A DNA stretch of 64,000 bases from JdFR-22 sp964534325 (GCA_964534325.1 CAZHOR010000014.1:1-64000), one strand, 5' to 3'; shown: positions 34,580 to 43,851, numbered from the stretch's first letter. Notes: generated by a model not told the origin, from the sequence alone. Numbers and translations: made by a program.

Positions 34580-35497
34580 ATGGGATTTAAAGCAAGTTAT
34601 CTGGATTTGAGTGAGGAAGAACTGGAACAGAAGATAGAGACCCTGTACAGTATAATGGAGTCATGTGAGCTATGCTCCCGGAAATGTGGGGTTAACAGGC
34701 TTCAGGGAGAGAAAGGAGATTGTGAGGGAGGTAAAGATCTGAAGATCGCCAGTTATCATCCTCATTTCGGGGAGGAACCCCCTCTGGTAGGCAGTAAGGG
34801 TTCAGGAACGATCTTTCTCTCGAATTGCAACTTGCGGTGCGTTTACTGCCAGAATTACGATATCAGCCATCTGGGAGTCGGTAGAGAGCTCTCCCCTCAG
34901 ACAGCAGCGAAGATCATGATGGAGTTGCAGGAGATGGGCTGTCACAACATAAATCTGGTTACACCCACCCAGTACACCCCGCATGTGGTGGAGGCTGTAA
35001 AGATTGCTGCTGGTATGGGATTGGAGCTACCCATAGTGTGGAACTGCGGTGGTTATGAGAACGTGGAGACCATAAAATTGCTTGACGGTATTGTGGACAT
35101 CTACATGCCTGACTTCAAGTACAGTTCCAGCGAACCCGCCAGCAAGTATTCCGATGCCCCCGACTATTTCGAGAGAAGCAAAGAAGCTGTGGAGGAGATG
35201 TTCAGGCAGGTAGGAGACCTGAAGATGGAGAACGGTATTGCCTACAGAGGTTTGCTGGTGAGGCATCTGGTCTTACCCAATGGGCTGGCTGGCAGCGAAG
35301 ATGTCCTCAAATTCCTGGCGACCCTGTCAAAAGATACCTACGTTAATGTGATGGCTCAATACAGACCTGCAGGAGAAGCCTATAAGTTCCAGGAATTGAG
35401 CAGAAGACCTACTGGAGAAGAATTCTTCCAGGTTATCGAGCTGGCAGAGGAACTGGGGCTTACAAGGGGATTGGAGCAGAGGTACTGGTTGATTTAA
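34580..35497 (+). CDS. Radical SAM protein (COG1313, PflA-like)
   Basis: A 305-residue iron-sulfur radical enzyme. The radical SAM cluster motif CNLRCVYCQN (Cx3Cx2C) is at about residue 85, preceded by an extra Cys-rich segment CELCSRKCGVN...GDC near residues 29-50, typical of COG1313 proteins related to pyruvate formate-lyase activating enzymes. The remaining TIM-barrel blocks (NINLVTPTQYTPH, PIVWNCGGYE, DIYMPDFKY) are complete. The reaction is unknown for most of this family. No partner glycyl-radical enzyme is encoded nearby. Confidence 0.85.
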   Translation: MGFKASYLDLSEEELEQKIETLYSIMESCELCSRKCGVNRLQGEKGDCEGGKDLKIASYHPHFGEEPPLVGSKGSGTIFLSNCNLRCVYCQNYDISHLGVGRELSPQTAAKIMMELQEMGCHNINLVTPTQYTPHVVEAVKIAAGMGLELPIVWNCGGYENVETIKLLDGIVDIYMPDFKYSSSEPASKYSDAPDYFERSKEAVEEMFRQVGDLKMENGIAYRGLLVRHLVLPNGLAGSEDVLKFLATLSKDTYVNVMAQYRPAGEAYKFQELSRRPTGEEFFQVIELAEELGLTRGLEQRYWLI

Positions 35498-35554
35498 AGG
35501 GTCGATCGATCAATAAGAAGCAAGAAGGATAAAGGAAAAAATAATTATTTATCT

Positions 35555-35968
35555 CTATTTTTGATTTCTCACCTTTTTAGCGGTCTCGGATACTTCTTCT
35601 GACGGTGGATTGTTCACCACAGCGTGCACCGGACCACCGCCATCTCCTGAGTATCTGGGGAAGATATTGATGTGGAGGTGGGGGATCTCCTGACCGGCAG
35701 CACTGCCATCGTTTATCCCTACGTTGAATCCATCTGGATTTAGAGCTTTTTTGAGGAGGTTCATGACATCCCTTGTTGTCTTGAAAACATCCAGGACCAG
35801 ATCATCCTCCAGCTCTCCCAGGCTCTCTACATGTTCTTTGGGTATGACCAGTGTATGTCCTGGTGACCTGGGATTTATGTCCAGAAAAGCTATAGCGTTC
35901 TCTGTTTCGTAAATATTCTCTGCAGGTATCTCTCCTTTGACTATCTTACAGAAAATACATTTGCCCAT
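35555..35968 (-). CDS. HIT-family nucleotide hydrolase/transferase
   Basis: A 137-residue HIT protein beginning with the CIFCKIVKGEIPA signature (a zinc-binding pair of Cys in many members) and containing LDINPRSPGHTLVIPKEHV. The catalytic motif reads HLHINIFPR: the first and the nucleophilic middle histidine are kept but the third histidine of the HxHxH triad is Asn. The family hydrolyses nucleoside phosphoramidates or dinucleoside polyphosphates. An aggtgag site lies before ATG 35968. Flanked by a 240-bp gap on the start side. Confidence 0.88.
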   Translation of the reverse strand: MGKCIFCKIVKGEIPAENIYETENAIAFLDINPRSPGHTLVIPKEHVESLGELEDDLVLDVFKTTRDVMNLLKKALNPDGFNVGINDGSAAGQEIPHLHINIFPRYSGDGGGPVHAVVNNPPSEEVSETAKKVRNQK

Positions 35969-36206
35969 AATCTCACCTGTTCAGTTGAGGAAGAATTCTT
36001 CTTAAGAATATAACTGTTTTTGGCCCCAATTATCGCCTCACCCATCATCCCCTCGGAATCGATATTGCACCAATAAATTATTATGAGCAGTCCACATGAG
36101 ATTTACTCCACTATCGTCCCTCTTTTTCTCAGATGATTATCATTGTAACCTTGTTTATACCGCCAACGGTTTTATAATTTGAAAAATCAATATACCATTG
36201 ATAGCT

Positions 36207-36482
36207 ATGACAGAGATTTCAGTGCTCGAAATGCAAAAGGAGATGAAAAGGGCCGCGATCCAGTGGCAAAACTACTTACAATCATTGACCGGCAAATATA
36301 TCCCACTCAACGAAGCACTTACCTTTGCATGTGTTTTTGCTCAAAAGCAGCTGGAAGAAATGCTTAAAGACCTTAACAAGAACGAGAGATCCCAGGTAAT
36401 AGAAATGCTTTCTGATCTGGGGGTCGCTTATCTGGAAGATTTTAACTTTGAGGAAACACTGGGGTTAGAGGAATACAAATAA
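36207..36482 (+). CDS. Small uncharacterised helical protein
   Basis: A 91-residue soluble protein from ATG 36207 (upstream in-frame TTG 36198 is less likely). It appears all-helical, with an amphipathic N-terminal half and a KQLEEMLKDLNKNERSQVIEML segment, and an acidic C-terminus. A gttttataa TATA element lies about 30 bp before the start and no ribosome-binding site is seen, suggesting a leaderless gene. The beta-propeller gene follows 43 bp downstream on the same strand. No family was recognised. Confidence 0.55.
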   Translation: MTEISVLEMQKEMKRAAIQWQNYLQSLTGKYIPLNEALTFACVFAQKQLEEMLKDLNKNERSQVIEMLSDLGVAYLEDFNFEETLGLEEYK

Positions 36483-36525
36483 AGTTCAGAGGGCTTGAAG
36501 CAGCGCTCTTTTCTTTTGTGATATT

Positions 36526-37470
36526 ATGAAACCTTTAGGGAAATTCTGGGGGAAGTACAAGCCAGATTTTGATGAACAACAGTTAATAAATGAATTGAGC
36601 GAACCGATTCTTTTCTACACCCACAACTGTATGGGGCCTTTAAGTGTATCTGTTTCTTCAGAATCGGGCTGTCTGGCTGCCGGCTCTTCTGACGGGAACG
36701 TACGCTATTTAGATAAAGATGGGTTTCTGGAGTGGACCTATCGAACAGATGGAGTAGGCTATTTGTGGGGAGTTGCTGTATCAGCTGATGGCGATTTAAT
36801 AGCTGCAGGCACATCCGACCAGAAATCGTACCTTCTGAGTGGACAGGGAGAGGTTCTATGGGAGTATTATATAGAAGATACAGCTTACAATGTTTCCATG
36901 TCTTCAAACGGGCAGTACATTGCTTTGGGTGCCGATAACCAGGGTATTCACCTTTTTAACGATGAAGGAGAGCTCTTATGGAGTGAGCAAATGGAAGCAG
37001 TCAGAGGAGTGTCCCTGTCATCGGACGGAAATTGTTTAGCCGCTGTTCAGGCCATAAAAGGACGGGAACAAAAAATAAGCCTTTATAAAAAAGATAAAAA
37101 TGGAAAACTACAGAACAAGTGGAGACATAAAGCAGAAGATTATATGTGGGGAGCTGCAGTTTCACCGGACGGCTCTTATATTGCTGCTGGCTCTTCTGAC
37201 GGAAGGATCTACTTTTTCAACCGTAAAGGAAAGCTTCTCTGGACATACCGAACTGAAGGATATGTTTGGGGGGTCTCAATCTCCTCGGATGGCAAGTTAA
37301 TTGCTGCTGGCTCTTCTGATGGAAAAATTTACCTCCTCAACATAAGGGGTGAATTACTGTGGAGCTATAAAACTTCTGGTGATGTAATGGACGTATCAAT
37401 AGCCTCAGATGGCTCCTATCTGGCTGCCGCTTCTCTTGATATGAATGTATATTACATTGTTTTACCTTAA
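36526..37470 (+). CDS. Cytoplasmic WD40/PQQ-like beta-propeller protein
   Basis: A 314-residue repeat protein. About seven blades of 40 residues each show the pattern hhVSVSSDGxxLAAGSSDGxIYLLNxxGELLWSYxTxG; the second Trp (LLWTY, LLWSY) is nearly invariant, as in the PQQ-like propellers of archaea. No signal peptide or membrane helix is present, so it is cytosolic, probably a protein-binding scaffold. The gene follows the 91-residue helical protein by 43 bp, and the two may form a pair. The repeats are near-identical (AAGSSDG in several), showing recent duplication of blades. Confidence 0.85.
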   Translation: MKPLGKFWGKYKPDFDEQQLINELSEPILFYTHNCMGPLSVSVSSESGCLAAGSSDGNVRYLDKDGFLEWTYRTDGVGYLWGVAVSADGDLIAAGTSDQKSYLLSGQGEVLWEYYIEDTAYNVSMSSNGQYIALGADNQGIHLFNDEGELLWSEQMEAVRGVSLSSDGNCLAAVQAIKGREQKISLYKKDKNGKLQNKWRHKAEDYMWGAAVSPDGSYIAAGSSDGRIYFFNRKGKLLWTYRTEGYVWGVSISSDGKLIAAGSSDGKIYLLNIRGELLWSYKTSGDVMDVSIASDGSYLAAASLDMNVYYIVLP

Positions 37471-37903
37471 ACCTACCTTGTTGAGAAGCATTTTTTAAAT
37501 GGCTCCCCAATTCGAACAACCTTGAAAAAAGAGCTATTATCGTCTCTCTGGCTCATTCTCAAATCCTTAACAAAGAAACTTCCTTATTTTGTTTTGAAGT
37601 TGTAGATAAAATTTTTTAGAAGCACGAATAAAATTGAGGGTTTTGACGTTCTGAAAGAGGGATTGGAATTCACCATAAGTGTTTACACCATGGCCAACCT
37701 GAAGCCGGCTTTAACTTTAGGAGGGATCGGGTGGGGAAGGATAAAACAATCGATAAGATCATCAGAGCAAATTTAAAGAAAAAAAGCTTGTTAACAATCA
37801 TCTTAGGGAGGTAGAAGGGATTTTGAATATTCTGGATTCCACATGAGTTTTGCTCTGTATCATTTAACGGTAATATTTTTCTCCCCAAAACATATTCTAA
37901 TTT
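37471..37903. other. Gene-free region between the propeller and DHPS-like genes
   Basis: No supported gene lies in these 433 bp: the only reading frames are short antisense ones of unlikely composition. The last ~40 bp hold an AT-rich promoter-like stretch (aacggtaatattttt at about 37865-37880) for the dihydropteroate-synthase-like gene at 37904, which has no ribosome-binding site. Confidence 0.5.
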
Positions 37904-39328
37904 ATGAACATTTTGGCCGTCACTGGAAAACTGGCACAGGAAGAGGTCAGGAAATACGTTGAAAACGTTTATGTCATAGATATTGATGTAGCAGCTTTCA
38001 TTTCACCTTCTAACTTAAAGGACATTGATTTGAGCCATTATGATCTTGTATTCGTTCCCGGACTGGCTAAAGGAGACTGGGAGAAACTTGAGGAAGAGAA
38101 GGGTGTTAAGATAAGGCTTGGACCTATTCATGCCTCCGATTTGAAGACCGTGATGGAGAACATCCGTGAGGTAGAGTTCTCCCACACGGTTCCTGCCTGC
38201 AAATTGCTCAATATCTCCAGAGCCAAGGAGAACATGGATATGGTGGACAACCTGCAGGACAGCGTCTTTGAAATCGGCAACGTAAGGGTGGGGGGTAACA
38301 CCCGGATGAAGGTAGTTGCAGAAGTAGTTGATGCTACTGAGATCACCAGAGACGAATTGATATCCAGAGTCCAGTATTATGAGAGTGAAGGTGCAGACAT
38401 AATCGATTTGGGTATTCCGGTGGAGCACTCTGTTGAAGATGTCAGAAAAGCAGTAAAAACAGCGATCGATAACTGCAACACACCCATCAGTATAGACACT
38501 TTCGGTAAAGAAGCCATAGATGTGGGAGTTGAAGCAGGAGCAGATATGGTCATGAGCATATCCCGTGAAAACCTTGATGCTTTAGAATCGGTGGAAGATG
38601 CGGCAGTGGTTGTGGTGGATCATGATGTCAGTAGTCTGTTCAGCATTATAGAGAAGGTGAAGCAAAAAACAGATAGGGTTATTGCCGATTGTCTGCTCGA
38701 ACCTCAGAACATCTCGGGCTCCCTTTTTAGGTATCAGGAGTTCAGGAAAATGGATGTGGAGACTCCGGTCCTTGTGGGGGTGGGAAATGTAACCGAATTG
38801 AGTGACGCTGACTCCTTGGGTATCAACGCCACACTGGCGTTTATTGCCGAAGAATTGAGTCTCAATATGCTTTTCACTACTGAAGCCAGTTTGAAGACCA
38901 GAGGATGTGTCAGAGAGCTGAGGAAAGCATCCTACATGTCTAAAGCAGCCAGATTGCGCAGCACTCCTCCCAAGGACCTGGGCATTAGCCTTCTAAGCCT
39001 CAAAGATAAGAAAGCCCTTCGCACCCGCGGCCCCCCGGATCACATTCAAGCTGTTGAAGGGAAGTTCCATCGTGACCCTCTTGGGGATTTCAGGATCTGG
39101 ATACACAAAGGGAAAATAGTGTGCAGCCATGACCGGCTGACGGTTGTAGGGGATGACGCCAAGAGCATTTCAGATACCGTAATAGAAAATGACCTCGTTT
39201 CCCGGCTGGACCATGCTGCTTATCTGGGTCGAGAGCTAAAAAAGGCTGAAATAGCCTTAAAATTGGGTAAGAACTACATTCAGGACAGAGAGCTGGATTT
39301 CGGAATTTATTCTTTACGTGAATCGTGA
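37904..39328 (+). CDS. Dihydropteroate synthase-like protein (methanogen type)
   Basis: A 474-residue protein with a non-homologous N-terminal domain of about 140 residues, then a pterin-binding TIM barrel (EGADIIDLGIPVEHSVEDVRKAV, PISIDTFGKEAIDVGVEAGADMVMSIS). This matches the archaeal dihydropteroate synthase-related family common in methanogens, thought to take part in tetrahydromethanopterin/pterin synthesis rather than folate. The tail resembles a short ferredoxin-like or RNA-binding extension. The ATG at 37904 has a promoter-like sequence ~30 bp upstream; the gene is monocistronic. Confidence 0.85.
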   Translation: MNILAVTGKLAQEEVRKYVENVYVIDIDVAAFISPSNLKDIDLSHYDLVFVPGLAKGDWEKLEEEKGVKIRLGPIHASDLKTVMENIREVEFSHTVPACKLLNISRAKENMDMVDNLQDSVFEIGNVRVGGNTRMKVVAEVVDATEITRDELISRVQYYESEGADIIDLGIPVEHSVEDVRKAVKTAIDNCNTPISIDTFGKEAIDVGVEAGADMVMSISRENLDALESVEDAAVVVVDHDVSSLFSIIEKVKQKTDRVIADCLLEPQNISGSLFRYQEFRKMDVETPVLVGVGNVTELSDADSLGINATLAFIAEELSLNMLFTTEASLKTRGCVRELRKASYMSKAARLRSTPPKDLGISLLSLKDKKALRTRGPPDHIQAVEGKFHRDPLGDFRIWIHKGKIVCSHDRLTVVGDDAKSISDTVIENDLVSRLDHAAYLGRELKKAEIALKLGKNYIQDRELDFGIYSLRES

Positions 39329-39361
39329 TTTCATCTGTTGTGATTATCATGCTGCCAGAAG

Positions 39362-39370
39362 ATTTATAAG
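39362..39370 (+). promoter_or_regulatory. TATA box of the pilin-like operon
   Basis: The sequence atttataag lies 25 bp before ATG 39395, the first gene of the operon. With no ribosome-binding site present, the mRNA is expected to start at the ATG itself. The operon that follows has short gaps or overlaps between all genes. Confidence 0.5.
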
Positions 39371-39394
39371 ACTATAATTACTATTACAATTATA

Positions 39395-39826
39395 ATGGAC
39401 AACAAGGGCCAAGTCAGCATAGACTATATAGTTGGTTTAGCATTATTTCTTTTTGGAGTATTTGTTGTCTTTTACTTATCGACCAGCATTGTATCCCCTA
39501 TATCAGAAAAAAGCAATGAAAAACAGCTTATTGCTGAATCATTATCTGATTTCCTTTTAATTAACTTATCAACGGGTGATAGTAATACTGTTAACCTCAC
39601 AGAGACGAAAGCCCTTTTGTCTAAGTCTTATGATAACTTCACTCAAGAAATCGGGTTCTCCAGTATGGACTATCAGGTTAACGTAACCGTGGAAACCGTT
39701 AACGGAGTTAAAGTGGGTAACGTGGGTAATCCTGTGCCCAATTATTCTGATCTGGGCTACAGCAAGAGGTTTATCGTCTCCAATGAGCTCAACGAGCCGA
39801 TGATTATGGAGGTGTACATATGGTAA
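39395..39826 (+). CDS. Type-IV-pilin-like surface protein 1
   Basis: A 143-residue protein with the class III signal-like start DNKGQVSIDYIVG followed by a 20-residue hydrophobic helix (LALFLFGVFVVFYLSTSIV) and a secreted C-terminal domain of ~110 residues. It resembles archaeal prepilins processed by a PibD/FlaK-type peptidase after the Lys-Gly segment, leaving an N-terminal QxSxD motif. Asn-rich N-glycosylation sequons (LINLST, NVTVE) are visible. It is the first of six such genes. The assembly ATPase and platform protein are absent here and presumably act in trans. Confidence 0.75.
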   Translation: MDNKGQVSIDYIVGLALFLFGVFVVFYLSTSIVSPISEKSNEKQLIAESLSDFLLINLSTGDSNTVNLTETKALLSKSYDNFTQEIGFSSMDYQVNVTVETVNGVKVGNVGNPVPNYSDLGYSKRFIVSNELNEPMIMEVYIW

Positions 39827-40389
39827 ATGATAGGGGCCAGATGTTCACCTTTGAAGCCGCTATGGCCGTCCTGATGCTTGTTCTGGTAATGGTGTTCATT
39901 GTAATGGCCATTCCCTTAACTCCTCTCACTTCATCGGCTGCCAATGTCATGGTAGAGAACCAGCTGGAGAGGTATGGGGCCGATATTCTCGATGTAATGT
40001 GCCACAAAAAACCGGGAGAGGAGTACAGCCCCATGAAAGCAGCTCTTCTCTACTGGGATGGCACAACAATGAATGGGGGAATTCACGACTACTACGGCTC
40101 CGCGAGACTGAAATCGTTTATTAATCAGTCCCTAGATAAGGAAGGGATTGCTTATAACATTAAAGCAAACTACTTCAAGAAAAATAACGGCACCAAGATC
40201 GTTCAGAGCAGGTATTTCGTGTGGAACGGTTACCCATCCGATAATGCAGTGACGGTCTCCAAGACTGTCCCCCTCTATGATTCAGATTACGGCCAGCAGG
40301 GAATAAAGACGTTGACGTATAATGTGGATGGAAATACCACCAACCTCTACAATCTAATAGAGGTCCGATTAACACTGTGGAGGATGTGA
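39820..40389 (+). CDS. Type-IV-pilin-like surface protein 2
   Basis: A 189-residue protein overlapping the previous gene by 7 bp. The start VNDRGQMFTFEAAMAV is another pilin-like segment (Arg-Gly, then a Glu at +5 of the hydrophobic helix), followed by a 20-residue helix and a soluble ectodomain with Tyr/Asp-rich stretches and several N-glycosylation sequons (NQS, NGT, NTT). The sixth-gene pattern of Arg-Gly/Lys-Gly plus helix is shared by most of the operon, so the products probably form one filament or envelope complex. No exact family can be named with certainty. Confidence 0.72.
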   Translation: MVNDRGQMFTFEAAMAVLMLVLVMVFIVMAIPLTPLTSSAANVMVENQLERYGADILDVMCHKKPGEEYSPMKAALLYWDGTTMNGGIHDYYGSARLKSFINQSLDKEGIAYNIKANYFKKNNGTKIVQSRYFVWNGYPSDNAVTVSKTVPLYDSDYGQQGIKTLTYNVDGNTTNLYNLIEVRLTLWRM

Positions 40390-40394
40390 TCGTT

Positions 40395-42746
40395 ATGGAC
40401 AATAATAGGGGCCAGCTCATGTTGCTAACCGCCTTCCTTATGGCTGTGGGTCTCGTTATAATCATTATTCTGGCAAATAATGTTCTATACGGACTAAATC
40501 TTCCTGCCTTGATCAATCCTCAGGAGAGGATCAGGATAGAGAGCTCCATCTCTATTTTTGAAGATCAGGTAGACGAGTTAGGCAATTACTTTGCTCAAAA
40601 TAATGAAATAAGTGAGGAAAACGCTACAGATATACTGAAGAAGCAGATGTTGAATGTTTCCGACCTGTTTGAAGATATCTACGCTTCACACGGGATTGCG
40701 CTCGATGTTGACGTAGACACGAGTAAAACCAGAGTACAAAGAGAGCTGGTAACAGGTGACAGCTACAGAAGAGGGGCCGTAGTTAATATGGAAAGCCATA
40801 CTTTCTCCGAAGGCTCTCTGGTGATCGCTGTTGACGATAATCAGTGGTTCTTGAACGACTCGGATGACAGCAACGACCTGAAGATAATGAGGGTCTTTGG
40901 TCTGGTATACAGGACACTGAACCACAGGGACGAGAACTCTACCAGCCTGGACGATACATCCATCCCGGTTTACAGGCTGATACAGGATTCCAGAGGAGAA
41001 GCCAGAGACGGTACCAATGACCCCATAGGCATACCCTACAAGACCCAGCTCAATGTATCCCGGGTTATCAATGGAGAAACCGCCTCTAACGTATCTCAAT
41101 TCAAAGGCTACACCAATTTCTCTGGAGGTCCTTTCATTATCGATTCCAGTGGTATATCTGTCTCTCAGAAGGCCACCATCTTCAGCGAGGCCAAAAAAAT
41201 GAATCTGGACATTTACTTCCTTAACGAATCACTAACCTATGACCACACTACCAAAATGGTGGGTGCTCCCAGAGTAGCCGTTTATCCTGAAGCATGGCAA
41301 ACCGGAACCCAGGATTATTTCCAGCTTGCCGGACTGACTGATGATGAATATACTCTCCTCAACACAACGGAGATCGAGCAGGGAGCCCTAAATAATGAAG
41401 ACGTTCTGTTTATCCCTCATGATGACCCTACTGACTCACTGGACCCTCACGCCAACCTTACATCCACGGCAGCCAATAATATACTCCACTGGGTATCAAG
41501 AGGTGGGGTCTATTATACCGAGTGCTACGGTGTTGAGACCATAGACGATGTAATTGAGCAGGCCGATATGAACCTTCATCCCTGGTACGGCTTTGTTGGT
41601 GTCAAAGATTCCAGCGACATTGGATCAACAAACAACGGGACCATTCAGGACAACATATTCAACTCCAACACCACCCTTTTCGCCTCACAAACTTACACTC
41701 CGGATGGAGAAGTCTATAAGATGGGTGGAGAAACCCCTTCATTCACCTTCAGGAGCGATAAAAATCCCCACACTGTTCCCTTGGTGAATGCAAGTGATGG
41801 CTCAACAGCCACGGCCCTCTCATATGCTCCTTTCGATAATGGGCATGTAATATATTTTGGGGGGCACGATCAGACAGAGAGCGGGGGTGTAACAACTCCT
41901 GAAAGGCTTTCACTCCTTACTGATGCTCTATTACTCTCCAACACCACAAAAATAGTTCCTGCATATACTCTTTACTTCAACGCTTCATTAAATTATTCTG
42001 ACGGCTCAACAACATTCTATAAGCAGTTGAACATCTCCGTGAGGAAAACGGCTCAAAACGCTACAAAGGATATCATATCCGATATATCCAATTCTGACCT
42101 GGTAGTGGACTTCGTGAATCCCAAGAGCGGTTACGTCCTCGAAGGCAACGTATCGGTGGAGGTCAGTGGCAATGGCACTGAAACTTATTTTCAGATGGAT
42201 GATCTGGGGTGGGTCTCCATGAACAATGTGGGCGGTGACCTGTGGAATACGACCGTAAACACCTCCAATTATTCTGATGGAGAGCACATCTTCGCTGCCA
42301 AAACAGTGAATGGGAGCAGTTTTGCTTATGAGTCCATTAGCGTGACCTTTGATAATGGAGGAGGTAGTGAACCTGGGGTTGGAGCTGACTGGGAAGGAAC
42401 ACTGGATGCTGAAAGTAATGGAGAAGATAGGGTAGATATCAAGCTTGTGGTATGGGAAGATGAAGATGGAACAATCAATTATCTTTCCGATGCCGAAGTG
42501 AATATCTCTGTCAAGAGAAAAGCTCCGGCAGAGTTAATCTACACAAACCTTACTGGAATAATGCATAATGGAACCCTAGAGGGTAAAATAATAAAAGACG
42601 ATAAAAATGACGCGATCTGGAACTGTGATAGTGATAGTAAAGAACTCGGTCCGTGGGAGTTTAAGAAAAATAAGAAGTATATAGTTATTGCTAAGGTGGA
42701 GAAAAATGGTAGATCACAATACTTTGAGGATGAGTTTCAGTTCTGA
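40395..42746 (+). CDS. Large pilin-like anchored protein with GATase-like and Ig-like domains
   Basis: A 783-residue protein from ATG 40395, the last of several in-frame starts, with ggagg about 11 bases upstream. The N-terminus NNRGQLMLLTAFLMAVG has the operon's Arg-Gly plus hydrophobic helix. The ectodomain has an N-terminal helical region, then a ThuA/glutamine-amidotransferase-like segment (RVAVYPEAW, ENDVLFIPHD-like, WVSRGGVYYTECYG) at about residues 290-500, and a C-terminal Ig-like segment (about 560-650, then 690-780). Sequons (NxS/T) are abundant. It is the largest member and a likely tip or adhesin component; this is inference. Confidence 0.72.
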   Translation: MDNNRGQLMLLTAFLMAVGLVIIIILANNVLYGLNLPALINPQERIRIESSISIFEDQVDELGNYFAQNNEISEENATDILKKQMLNVSDLFEDIYASHGIALDVDVDTSKTRVQRELVTGDSYRRGAVVNMESHTFSEGSLVIAVDDNQWFLNDSDDSNDLKIMRVFGLVYRTLNHRDENSTSLDDTSIPVYRLIQDSRGEARDGTNDPIGIPYKTQLNVSRVINGETASNVSQFKGYTNFSGGPFIIDSSGISVSQKATIFSEAKKMNLDIYFLNESLTYDHTTKMVGAPRVAVYPEAWQTGTQDYFQLAGLTDDEYTLLNTTEIEQGALNNEDVLFIPHDDPTDSLDPHANLTSTAANNILHWVSRGGVYYTECYGVETIDDVIEQADMNLHPWYGFVGVKDSSDIGSTNNGTIQDNIFNSNTTLFASQTYTPDGEVYKMGGETPSFTFRSDKNPHTVPLVNASDGSTATALSYAPFDNGHVIYFGGHDQTESGGVTTPERLSLLTDALLLSNTTKIVPAYTLYFNASLNYSDGSTTFYKQLNISVRKTAQNATKDIISDISNSDLVVDFVNPKSGYVLEGNVSVEVSGNGTETYFQMDDLGWVSMNNVGGDLWNTTVNTSNYSDGEHIFAAKTVNGSSFAYESISVTFDNGGGSEPGVGADWEGTLDAESNGEDRVDIKLVVWEDEDGTINYLSDAEVNISVKRKAPAELIYTNLTGIMHNGTLEGKIIKDDKNDAIWNCDSDSKELGPWEFKKNKKYIVIAKVEKNGRSQYFEDEFQF

Positions 42747-43167
42747 TTCCAGGGCTGTAACCACTTTAATGGAGACTATTTTCTTGCTCTCCATTACAGG
42801 GCTACTGATGGGAATGGTGTTGATGGACTATCATTCCATCTATTCGGATGTACAGGACACAACCACGAAATCCACACTCTCCAATGTTGCCTCCAAGATT
42901 GCACAGGACGTACACACCTTATACGGCTTGGCTATCGAGCCCGGAGATCTGACCCTCAAGAAACGGCTCAAAATTCCGGAGAGGATAGGAGGAGACCCCT
43001 ATATGATCGAGCTCACCAGTGATCATGTTATCGCCAGACAGGGCAGCAAGGAGGTTAAGGCAGTTATTAGCTCTGAAGCTCCCATTGAGTCTTCATTGGC
43101 CACAAGCAACAGCGCTTATCTGGTTTACAATCTCTCCAGCGATAAGATTGAGGTAGTTAACAGATGA
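42706..43167 (+). CDS. Type-IV-pilin-like surface protein 4
   Basis: A 153-residue protein from ATG 42706, chosen because ggtggag lies 4 bases upstream; it overlaps the preceding gene by 41 bp. The hydrophobic helix (TLMETIFLLSITGLLMGMVLM) has Glu near the start, as in type IV pilins (position 5), though the Arg-Gly motif is replaced by SRAVTT. The ectodomain is a small beta-rich domain (DPYMIELTSDHVIARQGSKEV...). Resembles short archaeal minor-pilin-like proteins. Confidence 0.68.
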   Translation: MVDHNTLRMSFSSDSRAVTTLMETIFLLSITGLLMGMVLMDYHSIYSDVQDTTTKSTLSNVASKIAQDVHTLYGLAIEPGDLTLKKRLKIPERIGGDPYMIELTSDHVIARQGSKEVKAVISSEAPIESSLATSNSAYLVYNLSSDKIEVVNR

Positions 43168-43847
43168 AGGATAATAGAGGAGTTTCAAATCAGGTGGGAT
43201 TGATACTCATCTTTGGGCTGGTAATAATAGCTATGGGCATGATCTACAGTGGAACCAAACCCATAGTAGAAGGTGCAGTTAACTCCAACCACGAAACGGA
43301 GGTGGAGCAAGCCTTCGATCTATTGTACGCCAACTTGAATAAGGTGGCATTTGAAGATGTGCCAGTGAGAGTAACGGAAATGAGGACTTATAGAGGTTCT
43401 GTAACCGTTTCAAATTCTTCATATCTTATAGTTGATAATTCTACCATCACTTTAGGCAGAATAACGTATAAACAAGATAGTAGAGGAATCATTGTGGAAA
43501 ATGGAGGTATTTTCGAGAAATACGAAACAGCCACACTTATCAATAAAGAACCATCTGTATTGAGAGCCGGCAACACAACTGTTCTTCCGGTTATAGCCTT
43601 TCACGAAATGGATTCCACATCCGGTAAAGGGATCTTGAGAATACGGCTTAATCAGCTGGGAAGAGGAACTTTTGAGGCAGATAATAAATCAATAATCATA
43701 CACACCAGTCTCAAGGACAAGTGGACCGAAATACTGCAGAACAACAATTTCGATGTAACCACGAACGGGAATACAATTAACGCCACCTGCAAGTCTGAGA
43801 AACTCTTGATTAGTTACACCAGTATAAAAGTGGAAATGTTGAGGTGA
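43164..43847 (+). CDS. Pilin-like surface protein 5 (DUF7289-like)
   Basis: A 227-residue protein overlapping the previous gene by 4 bp. The start KDNRGVSNQVGLILIFGLVIIAMGMIYSG has Arg-Gly followed by Ser and a 20-residue helix, typical of archaeal class III prepilins. The ectodomain is beta-rich with sequons (NSS, NST, NTT, NAT). It is homologous in layout to the next, larger gene: both start with an RG plus helix and continue with an LLYANLNKVA/LLDLSASKC-type conserved helix. Homology to haloarchaeal DUF7289-type proteins is suggested by memory, not shown. Confidence 0.7.
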   Translation: MKDNRGVSNQVGLILIFGLVIIAMGMIYSGTKPIVEGAVNSNHETEVEQAFDLLYANLNKVAFEDVPVRVTEMRTYRGSVTVSNSSYLIVDNSTITLGRITYKQDSRGIIVENGGIFEKYETATLINKEPSVLRAGNTTVLPVIAFHEMDSTSGKGILRIRLNQLGRGTFEADNKSIIIHTSLKDKWTEILQNNNFDVTTNGNTINATCKSEKLLISYTSIKVEMLR

Positions 43848-43851
43848 TCGC

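Noticed and set aside
37670..37888. 72-codon antisense frame in the gap before the DHPS-like gene
   Set aside because: No start context and no domain; the stretch looks non-coding.
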